Of a DNA stretch of 64,000 nt, positions 1 to 8,061 are shown piece by piece. Made by a program: the position numbers and the translations under genes. The number at the start of each line of letters is the position of its first letter. Positions within the stretch are counted from its first letter, which is position 1. Source of the DNA: Acholeplasma oculi. Its GTDB lineage: Bacteria > Bacillota_I > Bacilli_A > Acholeplasmatales > Acholeplasmataceae. Below the pieces are notes generated by a model, which saw only the letters and a list, made by a program, of their open reading frames with translations, was not told where the DNA came from and made no database searches. The DNA lies in NCBI RefSeq assembly GCF_900166985.1, contig NZ_FUZK01000001.1:603288-667287 (forward strand), in the 5' to 3' direction.

Positions 1-776
1 ATCATGATAGAGGTTTGATGTTTCTTATGGAATACTCCAAATTCAAGCGTTTCATATTCAAGTACTTCTTTTTCTGTGAAATCAATAATTTCATCATCAA
101 CAGATGGCACTTGATTCATCACTTTTTCTGAAACTTTAATTTCACCTTTTTCAACTTTTTCTAAAATAGATTGAACTTCTGCTTCACGTGCTAAATGCAT
201 CGGTCTTTTTAGTCTTTCGTCTATCAGTAACCAAACGGATAAACCAGATGCAATAAGTCCTACTAACATATAAGGCAATGAATTGCTTAAGGATTCAATA
301 ATTCCAGGTCTAATATCTCTTCCTTGGAATGATAATTGAATTAAATATGCCCAGCGTGATTCAAACACATCAAATGAGTTTGTAAATTCACTTTTTAAAA
401 TCTCAGATCCTACAAATATGTAAATACCTGTTGCAAGTGTAGATACAATCAATATGCCAAGTAATACATAATTTGTCCAAAAATATTTTTTTCTACTATG
501 AGTACCGACCATTATATTCAGTACTGCAGAGATTAATCCAATTGCTGCAAGTGATGCAATGGCATCATTGATTTGTTTGGTCAAATCAAAAATAGGTTGA
601 GTTTCTTTATAGGTTTTACCTAAAACCTCAGTTCTTGCCCAAGCAGTTGAAAACCCTAGTGCGTATATAAATAACACAGTAGAAAACAATACGACTAAAT
701 AGAAAACATAGGCTTTCCAATTTTTCGTTAGATGATCCACTAATTTATTTTTAAATGAAAGATTCGTAGCTGTCAT
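1..776 (-). CDS. Putative multipass membrane protein, C-terminus cut off by window edge
   Basis: The reading frame is open from an ATG at 774-776 to the window edge, giving 258 residues with no stop. It is preceded by an AAGGAAG ribosome site. Hydrophobic segments at about residues 23-43, 70-90, 101-122 and 165-185 predict four membrane helices, followed by a charged, Glu/Lys-rich cytoplasmic tail. It lies 78 bp downstream of the solute-binding protein gene on the same strand and is probably the last visible gene of that transporter operon. I do not recognise the family, and no catalytic motif is visible. A role as a transporter accessory protein is inferred from position only. Confidence 0.75.
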   Translation of the reverse strand, partial: MTATNLSFKNKLVDHLTKNWKAYVFYLVVLFSTVLFIYALGFSTAWARTEVLGKTYKETQPIFDLTKQINDAIASLAAIGLISAVLNIMVGTHSRKKYFWTNYVLLGILIVSTLATGIYIFVGSEILKSEFTNSFDVFESRWAYLIQLSFQGRDIRPGIIESLSNSLPYMLVGLIASGLSVWLLIDERLKRPMHLAREAEVQSILEKVEKGEIKVSEKVMNQVPSVDDEIIDFTEKEVLEYETLEFGVFHKKHQTSIM

Positions 777-806
777 ATTATTCTTCCTTAATGTAAATGT
801 TTTTAT

Positions 807-843
807 GTTGTGGAGGTGGTGGGAAAATCCCACCACCAACAAC
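807..843 (-). promoter_or_regulatory. Intercistronic stem-loop after solute-binding protein gene
   Basis: A long GC-rich inverted repeat (GGTGGTGGGA ... TCCCACCACC with flanking GTTG/CAAC pairing) sits just after the stop of the binding-protein gene. It is not followed by a U-tract on the minus strand, so it is probably not a terminator. Such hairpins commonly stabilise the 3' end of binding-protein mRNA or partly attenuate downstream genes; that role is inferred here. Confidence 0.6.
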
Positions 844-854
844 ATATTGATTGA

Positions 855-2987
855 TTAACCTTGAGAACGAGCGTATGCTGCTTGTACTGCTGCAAGGTAT
901 GAAGTTTGATATTGTTCTGTTACTAATAGTTGTTTGTAAGCTGTTGCAGAGATAACATCATTTGTTCCTGAGAATCCATTATTCATTAATGCAAGTAACA
1001 CTCCATCAGCTGTATGATTTCTGAATGTTGAGTTCGCACGTGCATCGATTTCTAATGCATTATAAGGTAAGAATGTTGGTACTAATTTACCGAAGTTACC
1101 TAAATCTGCTGCGTTTTGATGTCCTGCAATCTTTAATACACCAGCTTGAACTGCTGTATTAATTCTTTCAATACCATCAATACCGTCTTTAGTTAATGTT
1201 TGATACTCTAAACCAAGTGAACGTACGTGACCGATTGGCATTGTAGCACCAATGTACCAACGTAAATAGTTAATATGGTTACCGTTTGCTAAAGTATTAA
1301 TTTCACCATTAGGTCCTAATACTTGTGTTTTGTGTAATTCATATACTGCTTCACCATTATAGTCAAGAACATCACCACTTCTCCACTCAGAAGGTCCATA
1401 AAGGTGAATATTACCTAATGAATCTGCTGTAGAGTAATCGTAAAGTCCATCAACAATTGCAAGTGCACGGTCTAATACTTCTGGTCCTTTTTCTAAGATT
1501 GAAGAAGGAATTCCCCAAGCTTCGTTTTTAACAGAACGGTTAGATTCAGAGAAGTGGAAGTATTCACCATTACCCATCCAATCAACCACTGGAGGTAAGA
1601 TTGCTTGGAATTCCATATCAGAGTCTAATAATTTACCACCGTTTTCAATTAAACCAGTTGTAGTTGATGATGCATTATAATCATAAGTTAAGAATCCGAA
1701 ACGACCTGTTGGGTTTGGATTATTTTCATCAGCTTTAGGAGCAGCACCAGATAATAATTCTTGACGTAGGTTTGTTGTTGTGAATCCACTAACGTTTGGA
1801 ATTAAACCATCTTTAACTAAATTAGATAAGTTATTTACTGAGCTAATAAATTTATCAACTGAATCCCCAGCACGTGAATCATTGATTTCACCATCTTCAT
1901 CGATGTATAACCATTCGTTTCTAGATGATGCACCACGTAAACCAAACATTTCTAAACCTCTAAACATTTGACGAACACGAGAACCTGATTTTTCACGAGG
2001 GAAATACATTTCGATAGAACCGATTGTACCTTGAGGTACTTGGCGTAAGATGTATTGAGGGTTTGCATCAATTACATACATTAATGCTACTAATTCATCC
2101 ACATCGTAAGAAGCATCTGCTCCAACAAAGATATCAGATAATTTAGCATAACCATGGTTAGAACCATAAGTTTGTGTAATATATCCACGGAATGCATCTG
2201 CTAAGTTTTTACCACTCTTTACAGATACTCCACGTAAAACATCAATAACGTTAGATGTTCTAGATTTTTGAACTGTTCTTGTTGTTCCATCTGCATTTGC
2301 AACTTTAACTGAATAACTTAAACTACCAGCAGGTGTTTCTTTTTGGTAATTTGTTCCAAGTGCATATACATTGGAATCAAATGCATCTGTATTTGCAGCA
2401 TCTAAAATATCTTTAACCCAGTCTAAACGAGCCAAAAACATATGTTCTAACTCATTAATACCGTCGAAGTAAGGTGTAAAGTACACACCACCATCACCAG
2501 ATGTTAAAGATTGTTTAACAGATGGATTTGCTTCAAAGAATGCTGAAATATTTGGCATTTTATCTAAATGATCATTTAAATCAACAAATGATCCGCTGAC
2601 ACCTGCATCACCGATTAATGCTCCAGTACCATTTACCAAATCAATGTCTTCAAAACCATCGTCTAGTAAACGTGTAAATTGTGCATTTGTATTTTCATCG
2701 GATACAACTGCTCTATCATGGAAATTTGTATTGGTTAATTCACCAATTTTTTCCCATACCGGTAATAAATCCCCTTTGACATATGTCTTACCAGGTTTCA
2801 TGAGTGGAGAATATGAATTCTCTCTTTGGTATGAAATACTAAACAACTGTCCTGAAGTTGTATAGTTTATAGCTACGTTTAGGTCAACTTCTTGGCTAAA
2901 GTCTGGCTTGTATTCAGCTGGTGGCTGACAAGCAACTAAAGCTACTGATGCTAACGCTAAAGCGATCAATGAAAATATTTTTTTCAT
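855..2987 (-). CDS. ABC transporter solute-binding lipoprotein (LplA/YtcQ-like, oversized)
   Basis: This 710-residue protein starts with a lipoprotein signal peptide (MKKIFSLIALALASVALVAC; lipid-modified Cys20) and has a strong AAGGAG site 7 bp before the ATG. It is encoded directly downstream of two permeases of the LplB/LplC (YteP/YtcP) class, so it is very probably the extracellular substrate receptor. Related receptors in Bacillus bind oligosaccharides from rhamnogalacturonan, which fits the pectin genes nearby. At 710 residues it is well above the roughly 500 usual for LplA, so it may carry extra loops or a larger cleft. The substrate is inferred from context. Confidence 0.85.
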   Translation of the reverse strand: MKKIFSLIALALASVALVACQPPAEYKPDFSQEVDLNVAINYTTSGQLFSISYQRENSYSPLMKPGKTYVKGDLLPVWEKIGELTNTNFHDRAVVSDENTNAQFTRLLDDGFEDIDLVNGTGALIGDAGVSGSFVDLNDHLDKMPNISAFFEANPSVKQSLTSGDGGVYFTPYFDGINELEHMFLARLDWVKDILDAANTDAFDSNVYALGTNYQKETPAGSLSYSVKVANADGTTRTVQKSRTSNVIDVLRGVSVKSGKNLADAFRGYITQTYGSNHGYAKLSDIFVGADASYDVDELVALMYVIDANPQYILRQVPQGTIGSIEMYFPREKSGSRVRQMFRGLEMFGLRGASSRNEWLYIDEDGEINDSRAGDSVDKFISSVNNLSNLVKDGLIPNVSGFTTTNLRQELLSGAAPKADENNPNPTGRFGFLTYDYNASSTTTGLIENGGKLLDSDMEFQAILPPVVDWMGNGEYFHFSESNRSVKNEAWGIPSSILEKGPEVLDRALAIVDGLYDYSTADSLGNIHLYGPSEWRSGDVLDYNGEAVYELHKTQVLGPNGEINTLANGNHINYLRWYIGATMPIGHVRSLGLEYQTLTKDGIDGIERINTAVQAGVLKIAGHQNAADLGNFGKLVPTFLPYNALEIDARANSTFRNHTADGVLLALMNNGFSGTNDVISATAYKQLLVTEQYQTSYLAAVQAAYARSQG

Positions 2988-3016
2988 TTTTAATCTCCTT
3001 TTCCTTTTCCTTTTTC

Positions 3017-3886
3017 TTACTCTTTTACCCCACCAACATTAACACCTCTTGCAAAGTATTTTTGCAAGTAAGGATAGATAATGATGATCGGAATTACAGA
3101 CAATACAATAGCTGCATAAGCAAGTGATCTTAATGAGTACGGATAGTCAAACCCTGTTTCTGAGTCACCTGCTTCTTGTACGATTGAACGAAGAATTACT
3201 TGTAGTGGATGTTCGTTCACGTTAGAAACTAAGATTCTATTCCAGAAGTAACCATTCCATCTGGATAATGCATAGAATAATGTGACGGTAGCAATTGCTG
3301 ACTTACTCATCGGTATATAGATGGATGTTAAGAGTTGTAACTCATTGGCACCATCTACAATCGCTGCTTCTTCAATTTCCTTAGAAATTCCTTGGAAATA
3401 ATTTCTTAATAAGATAATGTTAAATGCTTGTACACCAAATCCATATATAATACCCCATCGATTAGAAACTAATAATGATTGGTAGTTATAATAAGTTGGC
3501 ATTAATCCTGCAGAGAACCACATCGTGAAGATAATGAAGAATGCAATTTGTCTCTTAAATAATAAATTACTTTTGGAAAGTGCATAACCTGCAAATATGG
3601 AAACACCCATTGAGAATAATGTTCCATAGAATGTATAGAATAATGTATTGGTATAACTTCTCCATAATCGAACACCTTGTGTAGGATCTTCGAAGAATGC
3701 TTTAACCGCTAGAAAATCTGGGTCCACCGGCCAAAACACAACAGAACCTGAATCCATAGCAGCTTTGGATGAAATTGCTGCAAATATGGTATACAAGAAT
3801 GGATATAAGGTTGCTATTGCAAATAATGTTACAAGTACATATGCAAGTATTTTAAATATAATTTCACTGGTATCTAGTCTTTTCAT
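3017..3886 (-). CDS. Carbohydrate ABC transporter permease, LplC/YtcP type
   Basis: This 289-residue protein has six hydrophobic segments and the CUT1 permease EAA loop (EEAAIVDGANELQLLTSIYI) that contacts the ATPase. The C-terminus (YFARGVNVGGVKE) is typical of the LplC/YtcP subgroup. Its ribosome site TAGGAG contains the TAG stop of the preceding permease gene, so the two are probably translationally coupled. It should form the membrane channel as a heterodimer with the 362-residue permease encoded just upstream. No ATPase gene is in this cluster. Confidence 0.92.
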   Translation of the reverse strand: MKRLDTSEIIFKILAYVLVTLFAIATLYPFLYTIFAAISSKAAMDSGSVVFWPVDPDFLAVKAFFEDPTQGVRLWRSYTNTLFYTFYGTLFSMGVSIFAGYALSKSNLLFKRQIAFFIIFTMWFSAGLMPTYYNYQSLLVSNRWGIIYGFGVQAFNIILLRNYFQGISKEIEEAAIVDGANELQLLTSIYIPMSKSAIATVTLFYALSRWNGYFWNRILVSNVNEHPLQVILRSIVQEAGDSETGFDYPYSLRSLAYAAIVLSVIPIIIIYPYLQKYFARGVNVGGVKE

Positions 3887-3895
3887 GTTGTACTC

Positions 3896-4984
3896 CTAAA
3901 ATAGTGATGTATCTGAGACACGGCGAGAGATGAAATTCGCACCAAGTACCAAGAACATTGCAATAAATGAATTAAATAAGTCTGCGGAAGTTGAGAATGC
4001 ACGGATTAAGTCAGGCGGAACAGATAAACCAGCATTCGAACCATACACATTACCTAAACGAAGAATAAATGTTGAGAGTACATCGGCTGTGTCTAATACC
4101 CAGTGTACTTCATTTTCAGTCATTAAAATGATCTTTTCATAACCTACGGATAGAATGTTACCAATTCTTAGAATCAACATAATTGTAAGTGTTGGTGCCA
4201 TTCCAGGGAATGTAACATAACGAATTTGATCTAATTTATTTGCACCATCAATTTTCGCTGCTTCATAAGAAGTTGGTGAAATCGCCATAATTGCTGCAAA
4301 ATATACAATAGAGCCATAACCAGCACCCTCCCAAATATCCGATAGGATGAAGATGGTTCTAAAGTATGCTGGATTTCCTAACATATTAACCTCTGGCTGT
4401 ACGACACCTAACCATACCAACATACCATTAATGATACCTGGTTGAATGTTTGCATCCGCTTGTCCTGGTCTTAACATTAAGAATAATAATGACGTGATGA
4501 CAACAGTTGATATAAACTTAGGTAAATACGTTAGAATTTGTGTAATAGATCTAAATCCATCACTCTTAATCTCACTGAATAAAAGTGCTAGAATGATTGG
4601 AATTGGGAAACCAAAGAGTAACCCATACATTGAAATTGTAAATGTATTTCTAAATGCTCTCCAGAATAATACGGTATATTCTCTTGTACCAAACATTAAT
4701 TCCTTAAGTGCATAAAATCCAATCCAAGGCGATTCAAATGCATTATTTGTAACATTCGCATCATAAGACTTAAATCCTACGATAAGTTCTAGGATGGGTC
4801 TATATCTAAATAATAGGAAGAATACTAAGACTGGAATTAACATAACAAAGATTGGCCATTGTCGTTTAATGGTTAACCAATATCTATGAAGTTTTGATTC
4901 TTCCATTTCTTTATAGATTGCTTCTTCTCTCAGTAATTCTAAATCTCTATAAGAAATGATTTCTGGTTGATTGTTCATATTCAT
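3896..4984 (-). CDS. Carbohydrate ABC transporter permease, LplB/YteP type
   Basis: This 362-residue CUT1 permease has a charged 35-residue N-terminal cytoplasmic extension, about six membrane segments and an EAA loop (YEAAKIDGANKLDQIRYVTF). The C-terminal third (region GYEKIILM to ADVLSTFILRLG) is characteristic of the LplB/YteP subgroup used for pectin-type oligosaccharides in Bacillus. The ATG overlaps the TGA of the upstream membrane protein gene (ATGA). A second in-frame ATG is two codons downstream. It pairs with the 3017-3886 permease. Confidence 0.92.
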   Translation of the reverse strand: MNMNNQPEIISYRDLELLREEAIYKEMEESKLHRYWLTIKRQWPIFVMLIPVLVFFLLFRYRPILELIVGFKSYDANVTNNAFESPWIGFYALKELMFGTREYTVLFWRAFRNTFTISMYGLLFGFPIPIILALLFSEIKSDGFRSITQILTYLPKFISTVVITSLLFLMLRPGQADANIQPGIINGMLVWLGVVQPEVNMLGNPAYFRTIFILSDIWEGAGYGSIVYFAAIMAISPTSYEAAKIDGANKLDQIRYVTFPGMAPTLTIMLILRIGNILSVGYEKIILMTENEVHWVLDTADVLSTFILRLGNVYGSNAGLSVPPDLIRAFSTSADLFNSFIAMFLVLGANFISRRVSDTSLF

Positions 4985-5568
4985 GCGTAATCCTCTTCTT
5001 TGCTTTGTTTTATTAAATGTGTTTCCATGTCAATCAATAACTTTTTTTGTACAGACATTACAATGATGATGATACTACTTAGTATGACATTCATTGTATG
5101 TCTTAGGGTAATACCTAATAAACTTAATTGAATACCTAATATAACACCTATTGCATATTCCACTAAGAACATCAGTATATATATGACCATGAAGTTCATG
5201 AGATGAAATAACCAATCAGGAATCTTTGTTACTTTTAACCACTTATAGGATAGAAGCGTTAAACTAAATATCATATAAGAAGCAATAATCATCAGTGGAT
5301 ATTCATAACTTATAAATATCTGTTTACCATACAGTATGAAATGTAGTATGATAATGATCACATTAGGAATAAGTCCAAACTTTTTCCATCGATGATAAAT
5401 CAAATAGATGATAGTAAATGAAGGTGCAATAAATACAGATTCAACAATCGGTAATTCTAGTGAACTACTTCGTATCCAATCGGTAATGATGTATGCAACT
5501 GAATCCATAATGATTGCAAGTACCATAAGTATTAAAATGTCTAGCCACATAAATTTCTTGATTGTCAA
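4981..5568 (-). CDS. Small six-helix membrane protein of unknown family
   Basis: This 195-residue, very hydrophobic protein has five to six predicted membrane helices and a short basic/acidic tail. The start is a TTG at 5566-5568, placed by a GGAG site about 9 bp upstream; the nearest ATG in frame is six codons later. It is the first gene of the LplBCA-like operon and overlaps the next gene by an ATGA. It resembles the small helper membrane proteins (YesL-type) found with Lpl transporters in position, but I cannot show homology. Function unknown, possibly a transporter partner. Confidence 0.7.
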   Translation of the reverse strand: MTIKKFMWLDILILMVLAIIMDSVAYIITDWIRSSSLELPIVESVFIAPSFTIIYLIYHRWKKFGLIPNVIIIILHFILYGKQIFISYEYPLMIIASYMIFSLTLLSYKWLKVTKIPDWLFHLMNFMVIYILMFLVEYAIGVILGIQLSLLGITLRHTMNVILSSIIIIVMSVQKKLLIDMETHLIKQSKEEDYA

Positions 5569-5590
5569 TTTTCATTTCTCCACTTATAAT
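5562..5590 (+). promoter_or_regulatory. Promoter of the pectinesterase gene
   Basis: TTGTCA (5562-5567) and TATAAT (5585-5590) are separated by exactly 17 bp, a near-consensus vegetative promoter. AAGGAG follows at 5605-5610 before the ATG at 5617. The -35 box overlaps the TTG start of the divergent membrane protein gene, so transcription in the two directions probably interferes. Confidence 0.75.
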
Positions 5591-5616
5591 GAATATATAC
5601 TTTTAAGGAGCTACAT

Positions 5617-6501
5617 ATGAAACATCACTACTTAACCCCTAAGGATTCGATTCAAAACTTAATTAATCAGTTGACAGATGGCATGGATCATACCATTCAT
5701 TTATCAAACGGCGTCTATTATGAAAAACTTATCATAGATCGTCCCAATATCACACTACTGAGTGAATCTTCTCATCAAACCATTCTAATGTACCGTGATT
5801 ATAGCTATAAATTACATGAGGACGGTTTACTTTATAATACCTTTAGAACATCAACAGTTACCATTACTTCCAACAACTGTAAACTCAAGTCTTTAACCAT
5901 CAAGAATGATGCAGGTCACCATCAAACCATTGGTCAAGCGATTGCCTTATCCGTTTATGGTGATCATCTTTGGATTGATGATTGTCGATTGATTGGAAAT
6001 CAAGACACATTATTCTTAGGTCCATTACCTACAGATTTAATTGAACGTTACCAGCACATTCTAAGACCTGACTTCTTACTTCCTCGTATGACGCATACGG
6101 TCATTGTAAATTCATATATTGAAGGCAACATTGATTTCATATTCGGAAGTGGAAATGCTTTAATCTATCAAACAACCTGTATGTTCAATGCAGATGGGTA
6201 CTTAAGTGCACCATCCACATACCTAGGCGAACTGGGTATTGTATTCTATAAATCTTCTATTCAATCCAGAGAACCTCATTTAAAGATTGTTCTTGCAAGA
6301 CCTTGGAGAACCCATGGTCGCACAATTTTTTATAACAATCAATTTGAAGGTATTGCTTTGACAAATCGTTTTGAAGATTGGGACAAACCATCATTTGATT
6401 TTATTGAAGAACCTTATGTGTCTTCTCATTTGAGTAAACCTTTATCTTTAGAAGATAAGAATCAAGTTTTATCTTGGCTGAATGAGGTTGGTTTATCCTG
6501 A
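5617..6501 (+). CDS. Pectinesterase (CE8), cytoplasmic form
   Basis: This 294-residue protein removes methyl groups from galacturonate residues. The CE8 signatures are all visible: GQAIAL (Gln107), GNQDTLFLG (catalytic Asp130), IDFIFGSG (catalytic Asp173) and ARPWR (Arg228, Trp230). It begins directly with the catalytic beta-helix and has no signal peptide or lipobox, unlike most bacterial pectinesterases. It therefore probably demethylates imported oligogalacturonides inside the cell, next to the divergently encoded LplABC-like importer. AAGGAG and a near-consensus promoter support the ATG at 5617. It ends in TGA, evidence for the standard code. Confidence 0.93.
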   Translation: MKHHYLTPKDSIQNLINQLTDGMDHTIHLSNGVYYEKLIIDRPNITLLSESSHQTILMYRDYSYKLHEDGLLYNTFRTSTVTITSNNCKLKSLTIKNDAGHHQTIGQAIALSVYGDHLWIDDCRLIGNQDTLFLGPLPTDLIERYQHILRPDFLLPRMTHTVIVNSYIEGNIDFIFGSGNALIYQTTCMFNADGYLSAPSTYLGELGIVFYKSSIQSREPHLKIVLARPWRTHGRTIFYNNQFEGIALTNRFEDWDKPSFDFIEEPYVSSHLSKPLSLEDKNQVLSWLNEVGLS

Positions 6502-6563
6502 ATCGTCTATCATTATAAACGGCGTTCATAATACAAGAGTATTTTATCACAGAGAAAAATAAA

Positions 6564-6577
6564 TGTCAACGCTTTCA
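6564..6577. promoter_or_regulatory. cre-like palindrome between convergent genes
   Basis: TGTCAACGCTTTCA fits the catabolite-responsive element consensus TGWNANCGNTNWCA at every position on both strands. It lies between the 3' ends of the pectinesterase and MATE genes, so it has no obvious promoter to control. It may be fortuitous or act as a roadblock. Confidence 0.4.
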
Positions 6578-6612
6578 TATAAAATTGTTGACAGATATTT
6601 TTCTATTTTTAT

Positions 6613-8010
6613 TTAGATTTTATAAGGTATTTGATCATATCCAAATGTTTTCAATTCTTGTATGAATTTAAATACTAAGAAAAAACATAAGAGTGTTGTT
6701 AAACTGTTGGAGAAAAACATAACAAAGCCTACATCTCTAAAATTTTTCCCACCTGTTAACTGATACATTATGTAGAGTACAGGAAGCCTTAATATGACGA
6801 CTCTTGTTATATTGATCCAAAATACGATTTTAGTTCTTTTAAAGCCAATAAAGAAGCCTGAAACGACTGAAATCAGTGCAGAAAAGACAAGTGAAAATTG
6901 TTCATATTTATAGATTTCTAAGATTACAAAGAACTCCTCAGAACTAAAGTTGCCTAATATATGAATCATGTATTCTTTAATAAAATGACTTACAATTAAA
7001 CCTATGATTGAAATGGACGCTGCATAAATTAAAGATATATAAAATGTTTGAATCGCACGGTCCAGTTTTTTATTACCTAAATTTTGTGAAACTATCGACA
7101 TTTCAGCTTCATGGAACACATTTGCAACGTTTGCAAAGAATCCAAATATCTTACCACAAATACCTAATGCTGCAACCACAAACTCATGGTAAAGTAATGC
7201 AATACCATTGATAATGACTTTACCCATATTAAATAAGAATTTACCTAAGAAGACCGGAATCGCTAGTAAAAATATTTCTTTAATAAGTACTTTATCAATT
7301 TTAATATCACGAATACTTAAACGTAGTGAATTATGTTTATAAAACATCAGCACATAAATTCCAACAAAACTAAGAATGAGTTGAGCAAGTAAACTTGATA
7401 AGGATAGTTCTAATAAACCACCATTAAAGTATCTTACCCAGACAACGGATACACCAAGTTTAACTAACATGACAGCTATATTAACTATCAAAATAACTTT
7501 TGTATTTCCTTTTGCTTTTTCAAGACCAATAAATACAGAGTTAAATGCCACAAGTGCAGTTGTAATCATTTGTACATTATAATAACTTAGACTTTGATCA
7601 ATAATGGTTTCAGTCGCTCCAAAAAACCTTAAAATGATTTCACCAAATGTTACCATAAGTATAACAATCGTAAATGACACAATAATAGCTAAAATAAGTG
7701 CTTGAAATGCACTTTTTTTAGCATTTTCTAATTCGTTGGACCCATAAAATCTTGCAACAACAACAGAACCTGCTGCTGCAATGGATCCTCCAAATGCTGC
7801 AACAGCTAACCTAATCTCATCGACAAAGATGACGGATGTTACAAAACTTGTATCCATACCTGTTACCAACCATAAGTCGATAAATGAGTATAGATAATTA
7901 AATGTTTCATATATTGCTAAAGGTAGCGATAAAATAAGGATAGTTTTCCATAAACTACCATGTATGATTTGATGACGTTTACGTTCGTCTTTCTGGTTGA
8001 GGGTTATCAC
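6613..8010 (-). CDS. MATE family efflux transporter
   Basis: This 465-residue integral membrane protein has twelve hydrophobic segments in two internally similar halves. The start of the first half (LWKTILILSLPLAIYETFNYLYSFID) and the length match multidrug and toxic compound extrusion antiporters, which export small cationic or organic molecules using Na+ or H+ gradients. The only plausible start is GTG at 8008-8010; the frame is open 51 bp further upstream but has no start codon there. No clear ribosome site is seen. The gene follows the pectate-lyase lipoprotein gene after a hairpin. Substrate unknown; a link to pectin use is not shown. Confidence 0.88.
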   Translation of the reverse strand: MITLNQKDERKRHQIIHGSLWKTILILSLPLAIYETFNYLYSFIDLWLVTGMDTSFVTSVIFVDEIRLAVAAFGGSIAAAGSVVVARFYGSNELENAKKSAFQALILAIIVSFTIVILMVTFGEIILRFFGATETIIDQSLSYYNVQMITTALVAFNSVFIGLEKAKGNTKVILIVNIAVMLVKLGVSVVWVRYFNGGLLELSLSSLLAQLILSFVGIYVLMFYKHNSLRLSIRDIKIDKVLIKEIFLLAIPVFLGKFLFNMGKVIINGIALLYHEFVVAALGICGKIFGFFANVANVFHEAEMSIVSQNLGNKKLDRAIQTFYISLIYAASISIIGLIVSHFIKEYMIHILGNFSSEEFFVILEIYKYEQFSLVFSALISVVSGFFIGFKRTKIVFWINITRVVILRLPVLYIMYQLTGGKNFRDVGFVMFFSNSLTTLLCFFLVFKFIQELKTFGYDQIPYKI

Positions 8011-8021
8011 TTTATCATATT

Positions 8022-8050
8022 GAAAGTTGCAGCTAATAACCGCAACTTTC
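8022..8050 (-). terminator. Hairpin between pectate lyase and MATE genes
   Basis: A perfect 9-bp inverted repeat, GAAAGTTGC ... GCAACTTTC, with an 11-nt loop lies 11 bp after the pectate-lyase stop. The tail on the minus strand is only weakly U-rich, so it may be a leaky terminator that lets some transcription into the MATE gene. Confidence 0.5.
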
Positions 8051-8061
8051 TTTCTCTTTCA

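Noticed and set aside
6512-6532. Inverted repeat ATTATAAACG G CGTTCATAAT, sharing ATTATAAACGGC with 24772-24783
   Set aside because: The one-base centre cannot form a good hairpin loop, and the second occurrence lies inside a coding region. Two copies in AT-rich DNA are too few to call an operator.
6588-6593. TTGACA as a possible -35 box downstream of the pectinesterase
   Set aside because: No -10 box is found at 16-18 bp and no plus-strand gene follows.
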